From contig CABVDR010000062.1 in the NCBI GenBank assembly GCA_902497145.1, forward strand, positions 1 to 14,385: 14,385 nucleotides of DNA, read 5' to 3'. The position numbers and the translations under genes are program-made. This DNA is from an uncultured Oscillospiraceae bacterium. GTDB taxonomy: Bacteria > Bacillota > Clostridia > Oscillospirales > Oscillospiraceae. Shown in pieces: positions 1 through 5,568 of this stretch (position 1 is its first letter; every line of letters begins with the position of its first letter). The notes beneath the pieces are model-generated. The model saw only the letters and a program-made list of their open reading frames with translations, did not search any database and was not told the origin of the DNA.

Positions 1-21
1 AAACCCTCTCTGCACGTTTTG

Positions 22-1332
22 TTATTTGGTTCGGTTTTCTTTGGGCTTGTTTTCTTTCTTTTCTTTGGACTTGCTGTCTTTGTCCTCCGGTTCCTCCTCC
101 AGGACCCGGACCTGGATCTCCAGCACCCGGCGGTGTTCCACCTGAGTGACGGTGACGTCCAGCCCCTCGGCCTGGAAGTGGTCGCCCACCTCGGGCACCC
201 GGCCTACCTGCTCCATGACCCAGCCGGACACGGTGGCCGCGTCGCAGCTGCCCTTCACCTGGAACAGGTCGTACATATCGTCCAAGTCGGCGGAGCAGGC
301 AATGAGATAGCTGCCGTCGGGCTGCTTCTGGAAGGTCTCGATGACCTCATCGTGCTCATCCCAGATCTCGCCCACCAGCTCCTCCACAATGTCCTCCATG
401 GTGGCGATGCCCTCGGTGCCGCCGTACTCATCCACCACCACGGCCATGTGGGCCTTGTTCTTCTGGAGGATGCGCAGCAGCTCGGAGATCTTGGTGTTTC
501 CGGTTGTGTACAGGACGGGCGCCTTCAGCTTTGTGAGGTCCGTCTCACCGCGATAGCGGGCGGCATAGAAGTCCTTCTCGTGAATGACGCCGATGATATT
601 GTCAATGCTGTCGTGATAAATAGGCAGACGGGAGTAGCCGCTCTCCACAAACAGGGAAGCCGCCTGTTCCATGGTGTCGTCGTCCTCCACCGCCACCAGG
701 TCCACCCGGGGGGTGAGGATCTCGGACACCTCCAGGTCGTTGAACTCAATGGCGTTGCGGATGAGGTCGCTCTCGTGCTGGTCGAGGCCGCCCTCGTTCT
801 CCGCCTGGTCCACCATGCCCACCAGCTCTTCCTCGGTGATACCGTCGTCCCCACCGTTTCGGAACACCAGGGACAGCAGCCGCTTCCACTGGGCAAACAG
901 GAAGTTCAGCGGGGTGAGGATTACCACAAACACCCGCAGCAGGGGGGCAGAGAGCATGGCAAAGGCCTCGGGGTTCTCCTTGGCCAGGCTCTTGGGGGAG
1001 ACCTCGCCAAAGATGAGAATCACGATGGTCAGCACGGCGGCCGACACCGTGGGGCCCCGCACATCGTCAATGAGCTTGATAAACAGCACCGCGCCGATGG
1101 TGGTGGCCACGTTGTTGACGATGTTGTTGCCGATGAGAATGGTGGAGAGGAGCTTGTCATAGTCCTCCGCCAGGTCCAGGGTACGCTGGGCCCTCCGGTC
1201 TCCGTTGTCCGCCCGGTTCTTCAGGCGGATGCGGTTAAGAGACGTAAAGGCCGTCTCAGTGGCGGAAAAGTAGGCGGACATCATAACAAGAAAAATCAGG
1301 GCGGCGATCATGCCTATACTGGTACTGTCCAT
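22..1332 (-). CDS. CorC/HlyC-family membrane protein (CNNM/DUF21 + CBS pair + CorC_HlyC domain)
   Basis: This is a hemolysin-family (CorC/HlyC/CNNM-like) inner-membrane protein of 436 aa, the usual length. An N-terminal DUF21/CNNM membrane domain covers about residues 1-150, with hydrophobic segments near 6-26, 62-85, 96-108 and 125-145 and the family motif GEVSPKSLAKE at 109-119. Two CBS repeats follow (about 202-258, starting ILTPRVD, and 268-322, ending MEDIVEELVGEI), then a C-terminal CorC_HlyC domain (about 335-410) and a Lys/Glu-rich tail. Characterised relatives are linked to Mg2+ or Co2+ efflux or resistance; the substrate here is not shown by the sequence. The ATG at 1332 is the first possible start after an in-frame stop, but its ribosome binding site is weak. 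A CorA-type Mg2+ transporter lies 3 kb away but is not in the same operon. Family assignment is secure; the 'hemolysin' name should not be read as toxin activity. Confidence 0.93.
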   Translation of the reverse strand: MDSTSIGMIAALIFLVMMSAYFSATETAFTSLNRIRLKNRADNGDRRAQRTLDLAEDYDKLLSTILIGNNIVNNVATTIGAVLFIKLIDDVRGPTVSAAVLTIVILIFGEVSPKSLAKENPEAFAMLSAPLLRVFVVILTPLNFLFAQWKRLLSLVFRNGGDDGITEEELVGMVDQAENEGGLDQHESDLIRNAIEFNDLEVSEILTPRVDLVAVEDDDTMEQAASLFVESGYSRLPIYHDSIDNIIGVIHEKDFYAARYRGETDLTKLKAPVLYTTGNTKISELLRILQKNKAHMAVVVDEYGGTEGIATMEDIVEELVGEIWDEHDEVIETFQKQPDGSYLIACSADLDDMYDLFQVKGSCDAATVSGWVMEQVGRVPEVGDHFQAEGLDVTVTQVEHRRVLEIQVRVLEEEPEDKDSKSKEKKENKPKENRTK

Positions 1333-1387
1333 ATTGGACGCATCAACTCAACTTTCTTCTTAAATTTTTTGCGCTGGTTAGTAATGT

Positions 1388-1416
1388 ACTATATCATAGT
1401 TTCTCCGGGATTGCAA
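1388..1416 (-). promoter_or_regulatory. Predicted sigma-A promoter of the CorC-family gene
   Basis: Read on the minus strand there is a -35 TTGCAA (1411-1416), a 17-nt spacer and a -10 TATAGT (1388-1393). This places the transcript start about 50 nt upstream of the ATG at 1332. Found by eye, without scoring. Confidence 0.6.
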
Positions 1417-1462
1417 ACATCATATCCACCGGATTTAGGAGGAATTTTGCCAAATTTCTATG

Positions 1463-1498
1463 AAAAAAGCGGCGCACCAACAGGTACGCCGCTTTTTT
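1463..1498 (-). terminator. Intrinsic terminator of htpG, bidirectional in form
   Basis: The 12-nt arms AAAAAAGCGGCG and CGCCGCTTTTTT flank a 12-nt loop, giving a GC-rich stem with A and T tracts on both sides, so it can work on either strand. It lies 190 bp past the htpG stop codon and directly past the decayed copy of the htpG 3' end. This suggests it was the original htpG terminator, later separated from the gene. Confidence 0.8.
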
Positions 1499-1508
1499 AT
1501 CCTGTTTC

Positions 1509-1555
1509 TTACACCATTAGGCTGCAAACCCAGCTGGGCATACTCGGCGGGATCC
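1509..1555 (-). repeat. Decayed duplicate of the htpG 3' end
   Basis: Bases 1509-1555 align with the last coding bases of htpG (1691-1736) with about 42 of 47 positions identical: four substitutions and one 1-bp indel. On the minus strand it reads DPAEYAQL, as in the HtpG C-terminus, and then shifts frame at the extra G, so the original TAA is no longer in phase. It has no start of its own and is not a gene. It sits between the htpG terminator and the real htpG 3' end, 182 bp from the intact copy, as expected of a duplicated gene end left by an insertion. The origin is inferred; the similarity is directly visible. Confidence 0.8.
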
Positions 1556-1557
1556 GG

Positions 1558-1644
1558 CCCACAAAAGCAGGCTTTTGTGGGAACCCATTGGATTTCTTGC
1601 GGGGCGAAAGTGAATTCCGCCCCGCGCCGCCGCACCCGCGGCGG
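1558..1644. repeat. Three consecutive perfect hairpins between htpG and its displaced 3' end
   Basis: Three inverted repeats occur in 87 bp. The first has 11-bp arms (CCCACAAAAGC / GCTTTTGTGGG, 1558-1568 and 1571-1581) with a 2-nt loop. The second has 8-bp arms (GCGGGGCG / CGCCCCGC, 1599-1606 and 1618-1625). The third has 7-bp arms (CCGCCGC / GCGGCGG, 1627-1633 and 1638-1644) with a 4-nt loop. No convincing gene lies here: the open frames across it have no ribosome binding site and no family resemblance. This looks like a structured intergenic element, perhaps dispersed in the genome, or an insertion remnant. Confidence 0.55.
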
Positions 1645-1690
1645 AGGAGCCCCTGCCAAGGCTGTGGTCATGATACAATCAAACGTTCTT

Positions 1691-3604
1691 TTACACCATC
1701 AGGCTGCACACCAGCTGGGCGTACTCGGCGGGGTCCTCCAGGGGCAGCTCGGCCAGCAGCAGGGCCTGACCGTAGAGCAGCTTGGAGTACTTCTCCACTG
1801 TCTCCTTGTCGCCCTCGTCCACCGCTTTCTTCAATGCGGCATAGGGAGCGGAGTCGGCATTGAGCTCCAGCACCCGCTCGGCCTTCATGTGCTCGCCGCC
1901 CTCCAGCTTGCGCATGTAGCGCTCCATCTCCAGGGAGACGGGGCCGTCGGCGGACAGGCAGCAGGCACCGGTTTTCAGGATCTTGGAGATGCGCACCTCC
2001 TTGACCTTGTCGCCCAGGGCCTCCTTCACGGCCTCCAGCACAGGCTTTCCGGCCTCGGCCTTCTCCTCAGCCTCTTTCTTCTCCTCCTCGGTCTGGGGCA
2101 GGGCGTCCTCGGCGGTGGCGGACTTGAACTTCTTGCCGTCGATCTCGCCCAGAGCCTGCATGACGAAGTCGTCCACGTCCTCGGTGCAGTAGAGGATCTC
2201 GTAGCCCTTGTCCAGGATGCGCTCCACCTGGGGGAGCTTGGCAATCTTGTCCACACTCTCGCCGCAGGCGTAGTAGTAATAGGGCTGATCCTCGCTCATC
2301 CGGTCCTTGTAGGCAGCCAGGGTGGTGTTCTTACCCTCCTTGGAGGACCAGAACAGCAGCAGATCCTGGAGCATCTCCTTGTGGGCTCCGTACTCGGCCA
2401 CCACGCCGTACTTGATCTGGTTGCCGAAGGCGGCCCAGAACTTCTCGTACTTCTCGGGCTCCTCCTTCTGCATCTTCAGCAGCTCAGACTTGATCTTCTT
2501 CTCCAAGGCCTTGGCAATCACGGAGAGCTGACGGGTGTGCTGGAGGACCTCACGGCTGATGTTCAGGGAGAAGTCGGCGGAGTCCACCACGCCCTTGACG
2601 AAGCGGAAGTAGTCGGGCAGCAGGTCGGCGCACTTGTCCATAATGAGCACCCCGGAGGAGTAGAGCTGCAGGCCCTTCTGGTACTCCCGGGTGTAGAAAT
2701 CATAGGGGGCCTTTTCGGGGATATAGAGCAGGGCCTTGTAGGTCACCGCGCCCTCGGCGCTGGTGTGGATAACGGCCAGAGGGTCCTGCCAGTCCATGAA
2801 CTTCTCCTTGTAGAAGTTGTTGTACTCCTCAGGCGTGACTTGAGCCTTGGGACGCTGCCACAGGGGCACCATGGAGTTGATGGTCTTCCACTCCTTCACG
2901 GTCTCCCACTCAGGCTTGTAGTCGTCGCCGGCATCGGCGGGCTTCTCCTTCTGGCGGTAGTCCTCCACCTCCATGACGATGGGGTAGCGGATGTAATCGG
3001 AGTACTTTTTGATGAGCTCCTGTAATTTATAGGTCTCCAAGTACTGATCGTAGTCCTCGCCTTCCGCATTGGCCTTGATGTGCATGATGACGTCGGTGCC
3101 CACGGTGTCCTTCTCGCACTGGGTGACGGTGTAGCCGTCAGCGCCATCGGACTCCCACTTCCAGGCCTCGTCACTGCCGTAGGCCTTGGAGATGACGGTG
3201 ACATGGTCGGCCACCATAAAGGCGGAGTAGAAGCCCACGCCGAACTGACCGATGACGTCGATCTCCTCGGGCTTGTCCTCCTTGGCCATGTCCTGCTTGA
3301 ACTGGAAGGAGCCGCTTTTGGCGATGGTGCCCAGGTTGCTCTCCAGGTCCTCCTTGCCCATGCCCACGCCGTTATCCGAGACGGTGAGGGTACGCTTGTC
3401 TTTGTCGGGGACAATGGTGATCTTCAGCTCACTGCGGTCCACGGGTACCTGGTCATCGGTGAGGGCCTTATAGGCCAGCTTGTCCTCAGCGTCGCTGGCG
3501 TTGGAGATGAGTTCGCGCAGGAAGATCTCCTTGTGGGTGTAGATGGAGTTGACCATCAGGTCCAGCAGACGCTTGGACTCCGCTTTAAATTGCTTCTTTG
3601 CCAT
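1691..3604 (-). CDS. htpG: Molecular chaperone HtpG (Hsp90)
   Basis: This is the bacterial Hsp90, an ATP-dependent cytoplasmic dimeric chaperone, at a full length of 637 aa. The N-terminal GHKL ATPase shows RELISNASDA with the catalytic-type Glu31, Asn35 and Asp38, then DNGVGM (77-82) and GQFGVGFYSAFMV (119-131). The middle domain contains a typical Hsp90 LNISREVLQ segment, and the C-terminal dimerisation domain ends in PAEYAQLVCSLMV. An upstream in-frame ATG (3622) has no ribosome binding site; the GGAGG lies inside that extension, so the ATG at 3604 (MAKKQFK) is the start. The gene is monocistronic behind a promoter with a perfect CIRCE element, so HrcA repression and heat induction are expected. 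This differs from B. subtilis, where htpG is not an HrcA target. Its 3' end is partly duplicated downstream. Confidence 0.97.
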   Translation of the reverse strand: MAKKQFKAESKRLLDLMVNSIYTHKEIFLRELISNASDAEDKLAYKALTDDQVPVDRSELKITIVPDKDKRTLTVSDNGVGMGKEDLESNLGTIAKSGSFQFKQDMAKEDKPEEIDVIGQFGVGFYSAFMVADHVTVISKAYGSDEAWKWESDGADGYTVTQCEKDTVGTDVIMHIKANAEGEDYDQYLETYKLQELIKKYSDYIRYPIVMEVEDYRQKEKPADAGDDYKPEWETVKEWKTINSMVPLWQRPKAQVTPEEYNNFYKEKFMDWQDPLAVIHTSAEGAVTYKALLYIPEKAPYDFYTREYQKGLQLYSSGVLIMDKCADLLPDYFRFVKGVVDSADFSLNISREVLQHTRQLSVIAKALEKKIKSELLKMQKEEPEKYEKFWAAFGNQIKYGVVAEYGAHKEMLQDLLLFWSSKEGKNTTLAAYKDRMSEDQPYYYYACGESVDKIAKLPQVERILDKGYEILYCTEDVDDFVMQALGEIDGKKFKSATAEDALPQTEEEKKEAEEKAEAGKPVLEAVKEALGDKVKEVRISKILKTGACCLSADGPVSLEMERYMRKLEGGEHMKAERVLELNADSAPYAALKKAVDEGDKETVEKYSKLLYGQALLLAELPLEDPAEYAQLVCSLMV

Positions 3605-3615
3605 GGTAATTGATG

Positions 3616-3620
3616 CCTCC
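3616..3620 (-). promoter_or_regulatory. Ribosome binding site fixing the htpG start
   Basis: On the minus strand GGAGG lies 11 nt before ATG 3604 and just downstream of an alternative in-frame ATG at 3622. The upstream ATG has only AT-rich sequence before it, so the shorter protein is favoured. The spacing is slightly long. Confidence 0.7.
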
Positions 3621-3652
3621 ATATATATCAGATTGTTGTAAACAAAAAATCG

Positions 3653-3679
3653 TTAGCACTCATTTTCTATGAGTGCTAA
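3653..3679 (-). promoter_or_regulatory. Perfect CIRCE operator (HrcA binding site) of htpG
   Basis: TTAGCACTC, nine bases, GAGTGCTAA: all 18 consensus positions match. The symmetry extends by two more bases on each side (CG...CG). It begins 4 bp after the htpG -10 box and so covers the transcription start, the standard position for HrcA repression. Confidence 0.96.
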
Positions 3680-3683
3680 CGAT

Positions 3684-3712
3684 ATGATAGCGCAGTCCAG
3701 GTCAAATTGCAA
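3684..3712 (-). promoter_or_regulatory. Predicted sigma-A promoter of htpG
   Basis: Minus-strand -35 TTGCAA (3707-3712), 17-nt spacer, -10 TATCAT (3684-3689). The CIRCE operator follows directly, which supports the assignment. No CtsR-type direct repeat was seen next to it. Confidence 0.75.
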
Positions 3713-3728
3713 GGGGGTTCATAATTTT

Positions 3729-3755
3729 TTTACACTTTCCTACTTAGAGTGCCAA
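3729..3755 (-). promoter_or_regulatory. Possible second, degenerate CIRCE half-pair upstream of the htpG promoter
   Basis: Plus-strand TTTACACTT, nine bases, GAGTGCCAA matches CIRCE at 14 of 18 positions (6/9 in the left arm, 8/9 in the right) with the exact 9-nt spacing. It lies between the deacylase stop codon and the htpG -35, about 76 bp centre to centre from the perfect operator. It may be an auxiliary HrcA site or a chance match. It is not a good terminator, because neither strand shows a U-tract directly after a stable stem. Confidence 0.35.
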
Positions 3756-3760
3756 TTTCT

Positions 3761-4321
3761 TTACTCCTCCATCTTGCGCGGGTCAGGCAGATCAATGTAA
3801 GTAGGCTCATGGCCCACCACCTGAACATACTGAAGCAGGTCCTCTTTTTTCAGACGGATGGTGGAGGTGGAGATACCGGGGTGGCCAGAGATGTACGCGT
3901 CGGCCATCAGGTCCCGGTCGATGACCAAGCGCACCTTATTCTCTTTGTCAAACAGCAGCTCCAGGGCGGAGACGGAGCCGGGAATGGTGGACAAGTAGTC
4001 CCTCATGTGGTTCTCGTCGGCGAAGGAGAGGCGGGAGCAGCCCAGCTGAGCAGAGAGAAACTTGGTCTTAAAGGGCTTATCCCCCGGCATCATCAGCAGG
4101 TAAAATTCCGTCTGCTGGCGGTTGCACAAAAACAGGTTCTTGCAGATCTTGGCCCCCAGGACGGACTCGATTTTTAAGCAGTCCTCCATGGTGTCGGCGT
4201 GGTCGTGATCCACCCGGGCAAATTCAATTCCCAGTTCGTCCAGTTTATCGTAGACGGCCTCCTCCTGGGGGATGCGCTGGTCGGAGGGACGGCCGGTGTG
4301 GCAGACAGGGTCAATATACAT
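3761..4321 (-). CDS. YbaK/ProX-type prolyl-tRNA deacylase (trans-editing)
   Basis: A stand-alone aminoacyl-tRNA deacylase of the YbaK/EbsC superfamily, 186 aa. It most resembles the ProX/PrdX branch, which hydrolyses Ala- or Cys-tRNA(Pro) made in error by prolyl-tRNA synthetase. Visible features are VDHDHADTMEDC near 37-48, the segment CKNLFLCNRQQTEFYLL (60-76) with the candidate functional Lys61, and the GHPG loop (146-149). Start: ATG 4321 has AAAGGAG eight bases upstream; a longer frame from 4357 has no ribosome binding site and would run over the promoter. It is divergent from the CorA-type gene and upstream of htpG, which has its own promoter. The family is clear; the exact mischarged tRNA it edits cannot be read from the sequence. 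Confidence 0.88.
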   Translation of the reverse strand: MYIDPVCHTGRPSDQRIPQEEAVYDKLDELGIEFARVDHDHADTMEDCLKIESVLGAKICKNLFLCNRQQTEFYLLMMPGDKPFKTKFLSAQLGCSRLSFADENHMRDYLSTIPGSVSALELLFDKENKVRLVIDRDLMADAYISGHPGISTSTIRLKKEDLLQYVQVVGHEPTYIDLPDPRKMEE

Positions 4322-4352
4322 GGAACACACTCCTTTATCCACATTTTGTCTC

Positions 4353-4382
4353 ATCATAGCACAGAAAAAGCCGGCGGGACAA
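4353..4382 (-). promoter_or_regulatory. Predicted promoter of the prolyl-tRNA deacylase gene
   Basis: Minus-strand -35 TTGTCC (4377-4382), 18-nt spacer, -10 TATGAT (4353-4358). The leader is about 25 nt, ending in the AAAGGAG ribosome binding site. Confidence 0.5.
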
Positions 4383-4387
4383 GTCCC
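4376..4387. promoter_or_regulatory. Palindrome between two divergent -35 boxes
   Basis: GGGAC-AA-GTCCC is a 12-bp palindrome that overlaps the deacylase -35 and ends 2 bp before the corA -35. Its position is suitable for a repressor controlling both genes, but 5-bp arms are short enough to arise by chance. Confidence 0.3.
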
Positions 4388-4389
4388 TC

Positions 4390-4418
4390 TTGCGGGATTT
4401 TTCCCCCGGTATTACAAT
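4390..4418 (+). promoter_or_regulatory. Predicted promoter of the CorA-type gene
   Basis: -35 TTGCGG (4390-4395), 17-nt spacer, -10 TACAAT (4413-4418). The start would fall near 4425, leaving a leader of about 20 nt, too short for an Mg2+-sensing riboswitch. Confidence 0.5.
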
Positions 4419-4446
4419 GAAGAAAACCCATTGGCAGGAGGCTGCT

Positions 4447-5364
4447 ATGAAGATCTATTGTATTGGTCAGACGCTGACCGCACTGGAACAGATGCCAGAA
4501 AACGGAGAAGGTACCCTGGTGCTGCTCACCTCAGAGGAACTGGACAAATGTTCCTCACTGCCGGGGCTGGAGGGGATTTTGCACCACACCCCATTGGCTC
4601 GGGACGCCAGAGGCTGTAAGGGTGAGTGGCGTCGGGGCTGCCTGTGCGGGACGGTAACCACCCCCCGGCACACCCGCACCGGAAATCCTATTGCCTTTGG
4701 CTACCTGCTCACTGGAACCCAGGTGGTACTGTGCGACGACAGCGGGGCAGCCCATACCCTGGTACAACGACTGGTGCGGGAAAAGCGGAATGTACAGAGC
4801 AGTGCAGGACGCTTTTTTTATGAATTTTTCACTCTCTTAATGGTTAAGGACTCCCGCCACCTGGAGAGCCTGGAGGACCGGCTGGTAGAGCTGGAGGAGG
4901 GGGTGATGGAGGGCAGCTTGGAGCACTTCAACCGCTCTATGAATGACCTGCGCAAGGAGGTGCTGGGCTGGATGCGGTACTACGGGCAGCTCAACAACAT
5001 GTTCCGTGCCCTGGAAGAGGATCCAGACGGGCTGTTCCCCTTGGGTGAGGCCCGCCTGTTGCGGCTGCTGGAGCAGCGCACCGGGCGGCTGCGGGAGGAG
5101 GCCCAGCTGCTGCGGGAATACTGTCTTCAGGTGCGGGAGCTGTTTCAGGCGGAAATTGATATCCGGCAAAACCGGATCATGAAAATTCTTACCATTGTGA
5201 CCACCATCTTCCTGCCGCTGTCCCTGGTGGCCGGGTGGTACGGCATGAACTTTGTGGGCATGCCGGAGCTGACGTGGAAATACGGTTATCCAGCGGTTAT
5301 CATTGCGAGTGTACTGGTGGTGCTCATCAGCCTGTGGATCATGAAGAAGAAAAAATTCTGGTAG
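4447..5364 (+). CDS. corA: CorA-family magnesium (divalent cation) transporter
   Basis: A CorA-family 2-TM channel subunit of 305 aa, slightly shorter than classical CorA. The hallmark YGMNF motif is at Tyr265-Gly266-Met267-Asn268, at the end of the first C-terminal membrane helix (ILTIVTTIFLPLSLVAGW). The second helix (PAVIIASVLVVLISLWI) is followed by a Lys-rich end, KKKKFW. Residues 1-240 form the cytoplasmic domain; its long Glu/Arg/Leu-rich helical part (about 130-245) is the stalk seen in this family. Family members form pentamers that take up Mg2+, Co2+ or Ni2+. Start: ATG 4447 has AGGAGG five bases upstream; the longer frame from 4390 overlaps the predicted promoter. Probably monocistronic. 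The N-terminal 100 residues are divergent, so ion preference is open. Confidence 0.9.
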   Translation: MKIYCIGQTLTALEQMPENGEGTLVLLTSEELDKCSSLPGLEGILHHTPLARDARGCKGEWRRGCLCGTVTTPRHTRTGNPIAFGYLLTGTQVVLCDDSGAAHTLVQRLVREKRNVQSSAGRFFYEFFTLLMVKDSRHLESLEDRLVELEEGVMEGSLEHFNRSMNDLRKEVLGWMRYYGQLNNMFRALEEDPDGLFPLGEARLLRLLEQRTGRLREEAQLLREYCLQVRELFQAEIDIRQNRIMKILTIVTTIFLPLSLVAGWYGMNFVGMPELTWKYGYPAVIIASVLVVLISLWIMKKKKFW

Positions 5365-5375
5365 GATAGCGAAAG

Positions 5376-5416
5376 CCGCCCGGGAGCGCTGTGGACTCCT
5401 GGGCGGTTTGTTTTTT
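5376..5416 (+). terminator. Intrinsic terminator of the CorA-type gene
   Basis: CCGCCCGGGAG (5376-5386) pairs with CTCCTGGGCGG (5396-5406) through 11 bp with one G-T wobble and a 9-nt loop, followed by TTTGTTTTTT. It begins 12 nt after the stop codon. Confidence 0.9.
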
Positions 5417-5422
5417 GCTTCT

Positions 5423-5568
5423 AAAGAAAAGCGTTTTCTTCTCTTTTCTTTCAGGCGGGGTATGTACTGATGGACTTACATATGTCCGAAGCGGGCTGAG
5501 CAGAACCAACGAAGCAAAGCGAAGCTTTGCACAAAGTTCTTTGCCCAGCTTTCTTTCAAGAAAGCTGG
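5423..5568. repeat. Block of inverted repeats, possible dispersed intergenic element
   Basis: Within 146 bp there are several inverted repeats. AAGAAAA/TTTTCTT lies at 5424-5440, nested in AAAGAAAAG/CTTTTCTTT (5423-5451). GGAC/GTCC lies around 5471-5486, GCAAAGC/GCTTTGC at 5514-5530, and CAAAG/CTTTG at 5532-5543. CCAGCTTTCTT/AAGAAAGCTGG (11-bp arms, 2-nt loop) at 5545-5568 ends exactly at the stop codon of the UPF0210 gene. A 62-codon plus-strand frame over this block has no ribosome binding site and is unlikely to be a gene. From memory, similar 'AAAGCTGGGC...GAAGCAAAGC' segments recur between genes in gut Clostridia. The last hairpin may protect or terminate the upstream minus-strand operon mRNA. 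Confidence 0.55.

Noticed and set aside
1435..1671. 78-codon minus-strand frame containing DPAEYAQL
   Set aside because: The apparent protein similarity comes from the duplicated htpG 3' end; the frame is shifted and there is no translation signal.
19..1863. 614-codon plus-strand open frame across the CorC-family gene and into htpG
   Set aside because: It runs antisense to two clear genes and through a terminator and hairpins; it has no ribosome binding site.
4322..4446. Possible Mg2+ riboswitch ahead of the CorA-type gene
   Set aside because: The predicted leader is only about 20 nt, and no M-box-like structure fits.
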